NCBI GenBank assembly: GCA_012519125.1
Contig: JAAYQY010000053.1
Span: 1 to 9,123 of the forward strand
Direction of reading: 5' to 3'
Source of the DNA: Spirochaetales bacterium
GTDB taxonomy: Bacteria; Spirochaetota; Spirochaetia; Sphaerochaetales; Sphaerochaetaceae
Length of the DNA: 9,123 nt
Shown: positions 1-6,176 of the stretch, piece by piece
Layout: every line of letters begins with the position of its first letter
Numbering within the stretch: position 1 is the stretch's first letter
The notes under the pieces: generated by a model
Database searches by the model: none
What the model was told of the DNA's origin: nothing
The model's input: the letters and a program-made list of their open reading frames with translations, nothing else
Position numbers and translations under genes: made by a program

Positions 1-104
1 AGGGAGAAAAACCCTGCATCTGCGCTGAAGAGGATCCAGACAACGAAAAGAAAGAGGGTGGTCAAACCGAATCGGATGAGGGCCCAGGTTCTTCTGCTGT
101 TCAT
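1..104 (-). CDS. N-terminal fragment of a small membrane protein, possibly an Mrp/Mnh antiporter subunit E
   Basis: This gene starts with ATG at 104-102 on the minus strand and runs off the left edge of the window, so only 34 residues are visible. The start directly abuts the TAA stop (107-105) of the EIIA-like gene, and an AAGGAG site lies six bases upstream inside the end of that gene, which makes the start convincing. The visible protein has a basic start (residues MNSRRTW) followed by one hydrophobic segment at about residues 13-27, containing the string VVWILFSADAG. A single early membrane helix ending in a W-x-x-(F/L)-S pattern resembles the beginning of MnhE/MrpE subunits of multisubunit Na+/H+ antiporters. 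That assignment is inference from a short stretch and may be wrong; a generic membrane protein is the alternative. Its place as third gene of the minus-strand unit suggests co-expression with the two regulatory-type proteins. Confidence 0.6.
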   Translation of the reverse strand, partial: MNSRRTWALIRFGLTTLFLFVVWILFSADAGFFS

Positions 105-560
105 TTACTGCTCCTTATCGATGATCAGTTGCAGGAATGCCTCGCTCGTAGGGGCCGAAAAGAGCTGGTCGCGAAGCGTTTTCTGGTGCAAGAGCCTTGC
201 CAAGCGGCTGAGTATCTTGAGGTGGAAGCTTGCGCTGCTCTGTGGGCCTACCAAGAGGAAGATGAGACCGACATCGGCCTTGTCCAGAGCCTTGAGGTCG
301 ATTGGGGGACTGAGGCGCATGACTGCCATGAGGGTCTTGTCCATGGATGGGCATCGTGCGTGCGTGATGGCACAGCCTTCTCCCATGCAGGTGGTGTGAA
401 AACCGCCATCAATGACCTTCTCCATCAGAGAAGGGGGGGCCAAGGTGGGGTGGACAGTGGTGAGGGTATCTGTAAGGGTCTTGATGATTTTTTGAAGCGA
501 ATCCGCCTTCCTATCGAGCAGGATGCATTCGCTTGCAAGCAGTGTGCTGATTCCTTCCAT
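105..560 (-). CDS. PTS EIIA-like (fructose/PtsN-type) domain protein
   Basis: The 151-residue product is a stand-alone domain of the PTS EIIA fructose/mannitol/nitrogen-PTS class, cytoplasmic with no signal or membrane segment. The key sign is residues 60-69, which read GEGCAITHAR and correspond to the family's phosphohistidine loop (usually G-x-A-I-P-H-A-R/K), giving His67 as the likely phosphorylated residue. The following PPID stretch (85-88), the hydrophobic strand at about 97-104 (VGLIFLLV), and the H-L-x-x-L-S-x-L-A pattern at 113-121 fit the family fold. The usual Pro before His is Thr here. The ATG follows the stop of the PII-like gene by two bases, with GAGG as ribosome site. No EIIB, EIIC or sugar-transport gene is visible, so a regulatory role like PtsN (EIIA-Ntr), perhaps acting on a transporter, is more likely than sugar uptake. 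The domain call is firm; the role is inference. Confidence 0.8.
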   Translation of the reverse strand: MEGISTLLASECILLDRKADSLQKIIKTLTDTLTTVHPTLAPPSLMEKVIDGGFHTTCMGEGCAITHARCPSMDKTLMAVMRLSPPIDLKALDKADVGLIFLLVGPQSSASFHLKILSRLARLLHQKTLRDQLFSAPTSEAFLQLIIDKEQ

Positions 561-562
561 GG

Positions 563-913
563 CTATACCTCGTCCTTTTCATCAAGCAGACCGGCTACCC
601 AGTCAACTGGTACGGTGAACATGATGCCCGAACCCGGCTGATCCAGGCCGCCTACCACTTCATCCACCAACTCTTTTGCTTTCTTCACCACCTCAATGTC
701 TTTCACCACCGAGAGGATGGTCTTGTTGTACGGCCGGTTGCCCTTCATGAAGTCCTTGAATCCTTCGAAAAGGGGAACTTCATAGGCCAGAAAGCGACCC
801 ATACCTTCGGAGTCGAGGATGGTGGATCCTGTGATGCCGGCTTCCACATAGGCTTCCAGCACCTCCTCCAGATACTCTTCATTGTTCAATATGAAAACCA
901 ATAATTTCTTCAC
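563..913 (-). CDS. PII-like (GlnB/CutA-fold) signalling protein
   Basis: With a GTG start at 913-911 the product is 116 residues, close to the usual size of PII proteins (about 112). The pattern is PII-like: an opening strand KKLLVFIL (residues 2-9), a helix with acidic residues, a second strand at AGITGSTILDSEGMGR (25-40), a shortened connecting region (about 41-60) where true PII has its T-loop, the strand KTILSVVKD (64-72), a helix, and a final GSGIMFTVPVDWVAGL (94-109) that parallels the G-x-G-x-I-F-x-x-P strand of PII. The uridylylation tyrosine motif of GlnB is not evident, so it is better called PII-like than GlnB. I chose GTG at 913 because an AAGGGAG site lies 12 bases upstream and a good promoter lies just before it; the longer reading from GTG at 961 would overlap the promoter's -10 box. 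Proteins of this kind bind small molecules and control a partner, often a transporter encoded nearby. Confidence 0.72.
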   Translation of the reverse strand: MKKLLVFILNNEEYLEEVLEAYVEAGITGSTILDSEGMGRFLAYEVPLFEGFKDFMKGNRPYNKTILSVVKDIEVVKKAKELVDEVVGGLDQPGSGIMFTVPVDWVAGLLDEKDEV

Positions 914-947
914 TGGCGTATGTATCTCCCTTGCTGGAATGCTCTTG

Positions 948-977
948 ATGGTAGCATGCACCGCTTGAGATGGTCAA
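948..977 (-). promoter_or_regulatory. Sigma70-type promoter for the PII-like/EIIA/membrane-protein unit
   Basis: Read on the minus strand, a -35 box TTGACC (977-972, 5 of 6 matches) is followed after 18 bases by TACCAT (953-948, 4 of 6) preceded by TGC, an extended -10. Transcription would start near 941, leaving a 5' leader of about 28 bases that contains the AAGGGAG ribosome site and ends at the GTG start at 913. Confidence 0.55.
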
Positions 978-988
978 ACCAAAAAGAA

Positions 989-1018
989 TTGTGCATACGT
1001 TTTGAATAATCATACAGT
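989..1018 (+). promoter_or_regulatory. Candidate promoter of the his operon
   Basis: TTGTGC at 989-994 and TACAGT at 1013-1018, spaced by 18 bases, are each 4 of 6 matches to sigma70 boxes. A start near 1025 would leave about 45 bases before the leader-peptide ATG. The match is weak. A perfect TTGACA at 1034-1039 is a rival -35 box, but it has no good -10 partner and would place the transcript start at or next to the leader ATG. A promoter must lie in this roughly 90-base stretch; its exact position is uncertain. Confidence 0.3.
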
Positions 1019-1069
1019 TTTGGGCTTTGGGTATTGACACTGCACAAGTGAGAGCGGTAAGGTTTCGGC

Positions 1070-1126
1070 ATGAACAGAACTATCGCAAAGGCCCATCACC
1101 ATCATCTTCTGAGAATGCAACCGTAG
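1070..1126 (+). CDS. hisL: his operon leader peptide (four tandem His codons)
   Basis: This 18-codon reading frame encodes MNRTIAKAHHHHLLRMQP and ends with TAG at 1124-1126. It is preceded by AAGG (1059-1062) with a seven-base spacer to the ATG. Four consecutive histidine codons (1094-1105) occur directly upstream of an intrinsic terminator and of hisG, which is the arrangement of known his leader peptides, where slow decoding of His codons under histidyl-tRNA shortage changes RNA folding. The first two His codons overlap or adjoin the left arm of the first hairpin (1091-1095) and the stop codon sits just before its right arm, matching the classical geometry. The peptide itself is expected to have no function beyond being translated. 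The name follows the enteric leader by analogy; sequence homology is not claimed. Confidence 0.88.
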   Translation: MNRTIAKAHHHHLLRMQP

Positions 1127-1163
1127 ACAGGTGGGCTCTGGTACCTTATATGCAGACCTCCGC
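1091..1163 (+). promoter_or_regulatory. his attenuator: pause hairpin and alternative antiterminator
   Basis: Two exclusive pairings can be drawn by hand. The 1:2 hairpin pairs GCCCA (1091-1095) with TGGGC (1132-1136) and encloses most of the His codons. The 2:3 antiterminator pairs 1130-1140 (GGTGGGCTCTG) with 1153-1161 (CAGACCTCC), nine pairs including one G-U with single bulges at C1136 and T1132, around a 12-base loop. It uses the left arm of the terminator, so the two cannot coexist. A ribosome stalled on the His codons would cover arm 1 and free arm 2 to form the antiterminator; a ribosome reaching the stop at 1124-1126 would cover arm 2 and allow termination. The pairings are seen in the sequence; the mechanism is inferred from known amino-acid operon attenuators. 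Confidence 0.78.
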
Positions 1164-1182
1164 ATGTCGCGGGGGTTTTTTT
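1154..1182 (+). terminator. Intrinsic terminator of the his attenuator
   Basis: The left arm AGACCTCCGC (1154-1163) pairs with GCGGGGGTTT (1169-1178) around the five-base loop ATGTC. The core is seven pairs with one G-U, extended by A-T and G-U pairs into the T tract. Seven consecutive T residues (1176-1182) follow the G-rich arm. It lies between the leader peptide and hisG, so it must be conditional rather than an end-of-operon terminator. Confidence 0.85.
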
Positions 1183-1204
1183 ATACCCTGATAAGGAGAT
1201 GGCT

Positions 1205-2068
1205 ATGGCAGAAGTGCTGAGAATCGCAATCCAGAAGAGTGGGAGACTGAGTGAGAAGTCTTTGGAAATCATCAAGAACTGTGGTATCAAGTTCGGCAGT
1301 GATGCACGGGTGCTCAAGGAACGGGCATCCAACTTCCCGCTCGAGTTCCTCTATGTTCGTGATGACGATATCCCCGGCTACATCCGTGATGGGGTCGCCG
1401 ACATCGGCATCGTGGGAAGAAACGAGTACGACGAGCAGGCCATCGATCTTGAGGTGCTTCGTGACCTCGGGTTTGCCAAGTGCCGTTTGAGCATCGCCGT
1501 CCCCATCGATTTTCCCTACACGGGGCTTGCAAGCCTTGAGGGCAAGCGGATCGCCACCAGCTATCCTCACATTCTTGGGGGGATTCTTGCTGAGCAAGGG
1601 ATTCGGGCAACCTTCATCCAGGTCAGCGGTTCGGTTGAGGTGACGCCTCAGGTAGGTATCGCCGATGCCATATGCGACTTGGTTTCCACCGGAGCGACGC
1701 TTGCAATGAACGGATTGCGTGAGGTTGAGGCAATCTACACCTCCACAGCGGTCATGATCGGTCGCAAGAACATGGGCAGCGAGGAGAAGGAGAACATCCT
1801 CAGTCGCCTTGAACTGCGCATCGACGCTGTCATGCGTGCTTCCTCCTACAAGTATGTGTTGTTCAACCTGCCGGAGGAACACCTCGATCAGGTGGCCCGC
1901 ATTGTCGGCGGCATGAAGAGCCCGACGGTCACCCGCTTGATGGAGACTGGTTGGGTATCTGTACAGACTGTAGTGGCAGAGGATACCTTTTGGGATGTCT
2001 TTGAGCAGCTCAAGGCGCTCGGAGCCCAAGGCATTCTGGTCACGCCCATTGAAAAGATGACCGAGTAG
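1205..2068 (+). CDS. hisG: ATP phosphoribosyltransferase, long form
   Basis: HisG joins ATP and PRPP to give phosphoribosyl-ATP, the first committed step of histidine synthesis. The 287-residue product has the catalytic region with DGVADIGIVGRNEYDE (62-77), and the PRPP-binding stretch ADAICDLVSTGATLAMNGLR around 153-172. The C-terminal domain at about 210-287 (including GMKSPTVTRL and LKALGAQGILVTPIEKM) is the ACT-like regulatory domain of the long form, so no HisZ partner is needed and feedback by histidine is expected. The start is set at ATG 1205 because the AAGGAG site at 1193-1198 is six bases upstream; the ATG at 1199 directly touches that site and is too close. The gene follows the attenuator terminator and is separated from hisD by eight bases. 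The protein resembles Bacteroidetes HisG, from memory of the family. Confidence 0.96.
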   Translation: MAEVLRIAIQKSGRLSEKSLEIIKNCGIKFGSDARVLKERASNFPLEFLYVRDDDIPGYIRDGVADIGIVGRNEYDEQAIDLEVLRDLGFAKCRLSIAVPIDFPYTGLASLEGKRIATSYPHILGGILAEQGIRATFIQVSGSVEVTPQVGIADAICDLVSTGATLAMNGLREVEAIYTSTAVMIGRKNMGSEEKENILSRLELRIDAVMRASSYKYVLFNLPEEHLDQVARIVGGMKSPTVTRLMETGWVSVQTVVAEDTFWDVFEQLKALGAQGILVTPIEKMTE

Positions 2069-2076
2069 GGGGAGCG

Positions 2077-3390
2077 ATGGCTTATCTAACACGCTATGAT
2101 GTGACCCAAGAGCAAAACCTTGCTGCAGCCTTGCGACGCAACACCACCAATGGATCTGAGGTGGGAGAGCGGGTGCGTTCCATTCTCGAAGCGGTCAAAC
2201 GCGAAGGGGATACGGCACTTTTGCGCTTTGCACTCCAATTCGATCGAGTAGCGTTGCAAGGTTTGCGAGTAAGCGAAGAGGAGTTTGCGGAGGCTGAGAA
2301 GCTGGTCAGTCCCACCCTTAAGGCTGCACTTGCCGAAGCCTCGTGCAACATTCGTATCTTTCATCAGGCACAGCTTCCCCAAGGCGAGCAGGTGGATGTG
2401 GCTCCCGGGATTGCTCTTTCTCGCAAGGTGGTCCCCATCAATCGGGTGGGGCTCTACATCCCCGGAGGGACGGCTCCCCTGTTCTCCACCGTCCTGATGC
2501 TGGGAATTCCGGCCCAGGTTGCAGGGTGTCCCTCGGTGGTGCTTACCACCCCGCCTGACAGGGAAGGGAACGTTCATCCAGCCATCCTGTACGCAGCAAA
2601 GCTCTGTTCCATCACAGAGGTCTACAAGGTTGGGGGAGCCCAAGCCATCGCAGCGCTTGCCTATGGGACCCAGACCATCAAGGCTGTGGACAAGATCTTC
2701 GGGCCTGGCAACCAGTATGTGACCGAGGCCAAGAAGCAGGTCAGCAGTGAGTGCTGTGCCATCGATATGCCGGCAGGGCCGAGTGAGGTGATGGTGGTTG
2801 CAAATCCGTTCTCCAATCCCGCCTTCGTGGCAAGCGACCTGCTCAGCCAGGCAGAGCATGGTTCCGACAGCCAGGCGATGCTGGTGGTGAATGCAAAAAG
2901 AGAGGAAGGCTTTGCCTACCTCGATCGGGTGGAAGAGGAGCTCTCCACCCAACTCGCCAAGCTTGGCAGGCAGAACTTTATGATCAGCAGCCTCTCCAGT
3001 TCCCGAGCCTTTGTCTGCCCCGACCTTGAACGTTGTGCAACCTTGGTGAACGCCTATGCTCCTGAGCATTTGATCATCAATCTTGGCGATGAGGAGGATG
3101 AGAAGCTGGCCTCTCAGGTGGTGAACGCCGGTTCCCTGTTTTTGGGACCCTACTCGTGCGAAACAGCCGGAGACTATGCCAGCGGAACCAACCACACCCT
3201 TCCCACCAATGGGTGGGCCCGCTCCTACAGCGGGGTGAGTACCGATTCGTTTGTGAAGAAGATCACGATACAGAAATTGAGCAGGGAGGGCTTGGACCGG
3301 CTGAGCCCAACCTTGCTTGCCATGGCAGAGGAAGAACAGCTTTCGGCACACCGCAATGCTGTTGCGATACGTTTGGGAGGAGAGAGATGA
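2077..3390 (+). CDS. hisD: Histidinol dehydrogenase
   Basis: HisD is the Zn-dependent, NAD-linked enzyme that oxidises histidinol to histidinal and then to histidine, the last two steps of the pathway. The 437-residue length is typical. The expected motifs appear in order: YIPGGTAPLFSTVLMLGIPA (127-146), KVGGAQAIAALAYGT (184-198), KIFGPGNQYV (206-215) and IDMPAGPSEV (229-238). Zn ligands map to Gln258 and His261 (in SQAEHGSD), Asp366 (in ETAGDYASGTNHTLPT) and His425 (in LSAHRNA). The catalytic Glu-His pair is Glu330-His331 in YAPEHL. The ATG lies eight bases after the hisG stop, with a G-rich ribosome site (about 2069-2074) unusually close to the start. The gene ends in an ATGA overlap with hisC. 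Confidence 0.97.
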   Translation: MAYLTRYDVTQEQNLAAALRRNTTNGSEVGERVRSILEAVKREGDTALLRFALQFDRVALQGLRVSEEEFAEAEKLVSPTLKAALAEASCNIRIFHQAQLPQGEQVDVAPGIALSRKVVPINRVGLYIPGGTAPLFSTVLMLGIPAQVAGCPSVVLTTPPDREGNVHPAILYAAKLCSITEVYKVGGAQAIAALAYGTQTIKAVDKIFGPGNQYVTEAKKQVSSECCAIDMPAGPSEVMVVANPFSNPAFVASDLLSQAEHGSDSQAMLVVNAKREEGFAYLDRVEEELSTQLAKLGRQNFMISSLSSSRAFVCPDLERCATLVNAYAPEHLIINLGDEEDEKLASQVVNAGSLFLGPYSCETAGDYASGTNHTLPTNGWARSYSGVSTDSFVKKITIQKLSREGLDRLSPTLLAMAEEEQLSAHRNAVAIRLGGER

Positions 3391-4457
3391 GAGAGTTGCT
3401 CAGAAAGAACATTGCCGAGCTCAAGCCGTACAGCTGTGCCCGCAATGATTTCACCGGCGAGGCGGAGGTCTACCTCGATGCCAACGAAAACTGGCAGGAT
3501 TTTGTGGGAAAAGTGGATGCAAACCGATATCCAGATCCCCTGTCTGTACAGGTACGCAAGGCTATCGAAGAGAAGCTTGGTCTCCCCTTTGCCAACACGC
3601 TGCTCGGTAATGGCAGCGATGAGCTGATCGACAACCTGTTGCGCTGTTTTTGCAATCCGGGCAAGGACTCCATTCTGCTCATGCCTCCCACCTATGGGGC
3701 GTATCGTGTCTTTGCCGACATCAATGACGTGCTGGTGGAGCAGGTTCCCCTCACTCCCGACTTTGCCATTGATTTCCCTTCGCTTGAGGCGTTTCTTTTC
3801 CAGGAGAAAGCAAGCAGAAAGAGCGGAGGCAGATTGAAGCTGCTCTTCATCTGCAGTCCGAACAACCCCAGTGGCAATGCCTTCTCCCTGGATCAGATCG
3901 AGCGGGTATGTTCGCTTTTTGATGGCCTTACGGTGGTTGATGAGGCGTACTACGACTTCAGCAACAAGCCGAGTGCGGTCTCGTTGCTTGATCGTTTTCC
4001 CAACCTGGTGGTGCTCAGGACCCTCTCCAAGTGTTGGGCCCTTGCCAGTGCCCGCGTTGGTATTGCGATTGCAAGCGAAGAGATCATCGCTGTCTTTCGC
4101 AGCATGAAGTATCCCTACAACATCGGATCCCCTTCCCAGAAACTAGCGCTCAAGGCATTGAAGGAGGCTGATGCGGTACTGCAAGGCCTTGCTCAGATCA
4201 AGGAGGAGCGTACTCGCCTTGGAACAGAACTTGCAAAACTCTCTTGCGTGAAGCATGTATTTCCCAGCGATGCAAACTTCTTTCTGGTGCGGGTGACTGA
4301 TGCGAATGCACTCTACCACTATTTGGCCGACCGCGGTATCATAGTGCGCAACCGCAGCAAAGAGATGCACTGTCAGTCGTGCCTCAGGATAACGGTGGGC
4401 AGCAGGACAGAGAATGACAAGCTGCTGGCAGCACTTGCTGCCTACGAGGAGTGTTAA
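3387..4457 (+). CDS. hisC: Histidinol-phosphate aminotransferase
   Basis: HisC is a PLP enzyme of the class I/II aminotransferase fold that converts imidazole acetol phosphate plus glutamate to histidinol phosphate. The product has 356 residues when started at ATG 3387, which overlaps the hisD stop as ATGA and has GGGAGGAGAG just upstream; the frame is open further upstream, but that part lies inside hisD. Visible motifs are YLDANENW (29-36), NRYPDP (46-51), LGNGSDELI (73-81), SPNNPSGN (157-164), VDEAYYDF (184-191), the PLP lysine Lys215 in TLSKCWALASARVG (212-225), and the substrate-binding Arg334 in SCLRITVG. The Cys-Trp after the lysine is less common than the Ala-Phe/Trp of many homologues. 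The stretch KYPYNI and the C-terminal RGIIVRNRSK resemble Bacteroidetes HisC proteins as I remember them. Confidence 0.96.
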   Translation: MRELLRKNIAELKPYSCARNDFTGEAEVYLDANENWQDFVGKVDANRYPDPLSVQVRKAIEEKLGLPFANTLLGNGSDELIDNLLRCFCNPGKDSILLMPPTYGAYRVFADINDVLVEQVPLTPDFAIDFPSLEAFLFQEKASRKSGGRLKLLFICSPNNPSGNAFSLDQIERVCSLFDGLTVVDEAYYDFSNKPSAVSLLDRFPNLVVLRTLSKCWALASARVGIAIASEEIIAVFRSMKYPYNIGSPSQKLALKALKEADAVLQGLAQIKEERTRLGTELAKLSCVKHVFPSDANFFLVRVTDANALYHYLADRGIIVRNRSKEMHCQSCLRITVGSRTENDKLLAALAAYEEC

Positions 4458-4458
4458 G

Positions 4459-5586
4459 ATGCGCAAGAAGGTACTCTTTTTGGATCGCGATGGCATCATC
4501 GTCGAGGAGGATCAGGTCGATAGCCTCGAAAAGGTGAAGTATATCCCCGGCGTTTTCGGTGCTCTCTCCCGTCTGTGTCAGTCAGGCCAGTTCCATGTTG
4601 CGATGGTGAGCAACCAGGATGGGGTGGGTACTCCCTCTTTTCCCCAAGAATCGTTTGAGATTCCCCACCAGAGGATCATGCAGACGCTGGCAGGTGAAGG
4701 CATCCTTTTTGATGATGTCCATATAGACCTTTCGCTTCCCGAGGACAACTGTCCGGGACGCAAGCCCAGGATAGGGATGCTGGGTGAGTACCAGACAGAT
4801 GCTTATGATCTTGAGCACTCAGTCATGATCGGCGATCGCCTTACCGATGTCCAGCTTGCCTGCAATCTTGGATGCAAGGCCATCTGGTTTGCCGATCCTA
4901 GTCGCAGCAATGAACTGAGTGCTGAGCTTGCATCGGTGTGTATCCTGATCAGTAACAACTGGGCACAGATTGCCTCCTTCCTGCTGGATGAGAGCAAGCT
5001 TGCTCCCCGGACAACCACCCTCAAGCGACAGACCAAGGAGACGGATATTTCCCTTTCGCTCAATCTGGACGGGGGTGGCCTGGGAACGATGGAGACGCAT
5101 CTTCCTTTCTTTGACCACATGCTTGACCAGATTCTCCGGCACAGCGGATGCGACATCTCCCTTCATGCACACGGGGACCTGGTGGTTGACGAGCACCACA
5201 CCGTGGAGGATGTAGGGCTTGCACTGGGCGCAGCGTTTTTGGAAGCGCTGGGTGACAAGCGAGGTATCAACCGGTACGGGCATGAGATTCTTCCGATGGA
5301 TGAGGTGCTCGCCCAGGTCGCTTTGGATTTCTCCGGCCGCCCGTACTTGCAGTGGAATGTCTCCTTCTCCCGTGAATATGTAGGAAGCTTTCCCACTGAA
5401 TTGGTGGAGCACTTTTTCAAGTCGTTCAGTGACAGTGCAAAGTGCAATCTCTCGGTTACGGTAAGTAGTGGCAACGGCCATCACCAGATAGAGGCGATTT
5501 TCAAGGCGTTCGCCCGCGCCCTGCGCTTTGCTGTCCACCGAAATCCGTACTCGGATGCACTGCCGTCAACCAAGGGGGTGCTATGA
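4459..5586 (+). CDS. hisB: Bifunctional histidinol-phosphatase / imidazoleglycerol-phosphate dehydratase
   Basis: This 375-residue fusion carries two enzymes. Residues about 1-165 are a HAD-family phosphatase (HisB-N) with the nucleophile motif FLDRDG (Asp9, Asp11), VSNQDG (50-55), the lysine in RKP (Lys102) and GDRLTD (125-130); it removes phosphate from histidinol phosphate. Residues about 188-375 are the dehydratase, with PFFDHMLDQ (216-224), DEHHTVED (244-251), GNGHHQIEAIFKAFARALR (338-356) and the ending PSTKGVL. The loop that holds a structural Zn in the E. coli enzyme has Asp90, Ser92, Cys98 and Gly100 where E. coli has Cys, His, Cys, Cys, so zinc binding is probably lost. ATG at 4459 is one base after the hisC stop and seven bases after GAGGAG. 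The gene overlaps hisH as ATGA. The fusion is known from gamma-proteobacteria and Bacteroidetes. Confidence 0.95.
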   Translation: MRKKVLFLDRDGIIVEEDQVDSLEKVKYIPGVFGALSRLCQSGQFHVAMVSNQDGVGTPSFPQESFEIPHQRIMQTLAGEGILFDDVHIDLSLPEDNCPGRKPRIGMLGEYQTDAYDLEHSVMIGDRLTDVQLACNLGCKAIWFADPSRSNELSAELASVCILISNNWAQIASFLLDESKLAPRTTTLKRQTKETDISLSLNLDGGGLGTMETHLPFFDHMLDQILRHSGCDISLHAHGDLVVDEHHTVEDVGLALGAAFLEALGDKRGINRYGHEILPMDEVLAQVALDFSGRPYLQWNVSFSREYVGSFPTELVEHFFKSFSDSAKCNLSVTVSSGNGHHQIEAIFKAFARALRFAVHRNPYSDALPSTKGVL

Positions 5587-6176
5587 GAATAGCCATGGTC
5601 AAGTACAATGCGGGCAATACCCGTTCGGTACTGTGCAGTCTCAACCGCCTTGGCTACGAGGCGGAAGTTACCGACGACCCAAAGTTGCTCCGTAGTGCCG
5701 ACAAGGTGATTTTCCCTGGGGTAGGGGAAGCTTCCACAGCCATGGCGTATCTGAGGGAGAAAGGTCTGGATGAGGTGCTCATCCACCTAGAACAGCCGTT
5801 CTTGGGAGTCTGCTTGGGTATGCAGCTGATGTGCTCTTTCAGTGAGGAGCACAACACCACCACCTTGGGCATATTTGATGTGCCGGTGCGTAAGTTCATT
5901 CTTCCCCAAGAGTACAAGGTTCCCCACATGGGGTGGAACACCCTCTCACGCAGTGAAGACCCGTTTTTCTCGCACTTGGAAGGGGAGAGCTGGTGCTATT
6001 TCGTGCACAGCTACTATGTGGAGGTGGGTCCTTCCACCATAGCCACCACAATCTATGGCCCGCTCTCTTTTACCGCTGTCCTTCACAAGGACAACTTCTA
6101 TGGGTGCCAGTTTCATCCTGAGAAGAGTGCAGAGGTGGGTGCAACCTTGCTCAAGACGTTTGTGGAGGAGCTCTGA
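5583..6176 (+). CDS. hisH: Imidazole glycerol phosphate synthase, glutaminase subunit
   Basis: HisH is a class I glutamine amidotransferase that splits glutamine and passes ammonia to HisF. The 197-residue product has the triad in place: Cys77 in FLGVCLGMQLM, and His178 and Glu180 in CQFHPEKS. The PGVGEA loop (45-50), near the oxyanion strand, and the PHMGWN motif (114-119) are also typical. The start ATG overlaps the hisB stop as ATGA, with AAGGGGG a few bases upstream, so translation is probably coupled. The gene ends in a one-base TGATG overlap with hisA. HisF, its obligate partner, lies two genes downstream, separated by hisA as in enteric operons. Confidence 0.96.
   Translation: MRIAMVKYNAGNTRSVLCSLNRLGYEAEVTDDPKLLRSADKVIFPGVGEASTAMAYLREKGLDEVLIHLEQPFLGVCLGMQLMCSFSEEHNTTTLGIFDVPVRKFILPQEYKVPHMGWNTLSRSEDPFFSHLEGESWCYFVHSYYVEVGPSTIATTIYGPLSFTAVLHKDNFYGCQFHPEKSAEVGATLLKTFVEEL

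Noticed and set aside
58..641. Plus-strand open frames of 113 and 170 codons over the left end
   Set aside because: They are opposite the EIIA-like and PII-like genes, whose frames show family motifs and proper ribosome sites; the plus-strand translations do not.
914..961. Sixteen-residue longer N-terminus for the PII-like protein from GTG 961
   Set aside because: That start overlaps the -10 region of the likely promoter and lacks a ribosome site; GTG 913 gives normal PII length.
1094..1105. Run of CAT/CAC codons looking like a His-tag or a trinucleotide repeat
   Set aside because: It lies in a short ORF with a ribosome site and stop, upstream of competing hairpins and hisG, so it is best explained as the control codons of a leader peptide.
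1125..1182. T-box riboswitch (AGGTGGGC and GGTACC recall the T-box motif)
   Set aside because: The T-box consensus is not matched, there is no room for a Stem I specifier domain in the short leader, and the His-rich leader ORF explains the regulation better.
1199..1204. ATG at 1199 as the hisG start
   Set aside because: It abuts the AAGGAG site with no spacer; ATG at 1205 has a six-base spacer and gives the usual HisG N-terminus.
1181..2092. Antisense open frame of 303 codons across hisG
   Set aside because: It runs opposite a clear hisG and through the attenuator T tract; the translation shows no known motif.
2086..3351. Long antisense open frame of 421 codons across hisD
   Set aside because: It is a shadow of hisD: it has no recognisable family pattern, and the + strand frame has all HisD catalytic residues.
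3156..3386. Longer N-terminus for HisC
   Set aside because: The extra 77 codons lie inside hisD in another frame; ATG 3387 has a good ribosome site and gives the normal HisC start and length.
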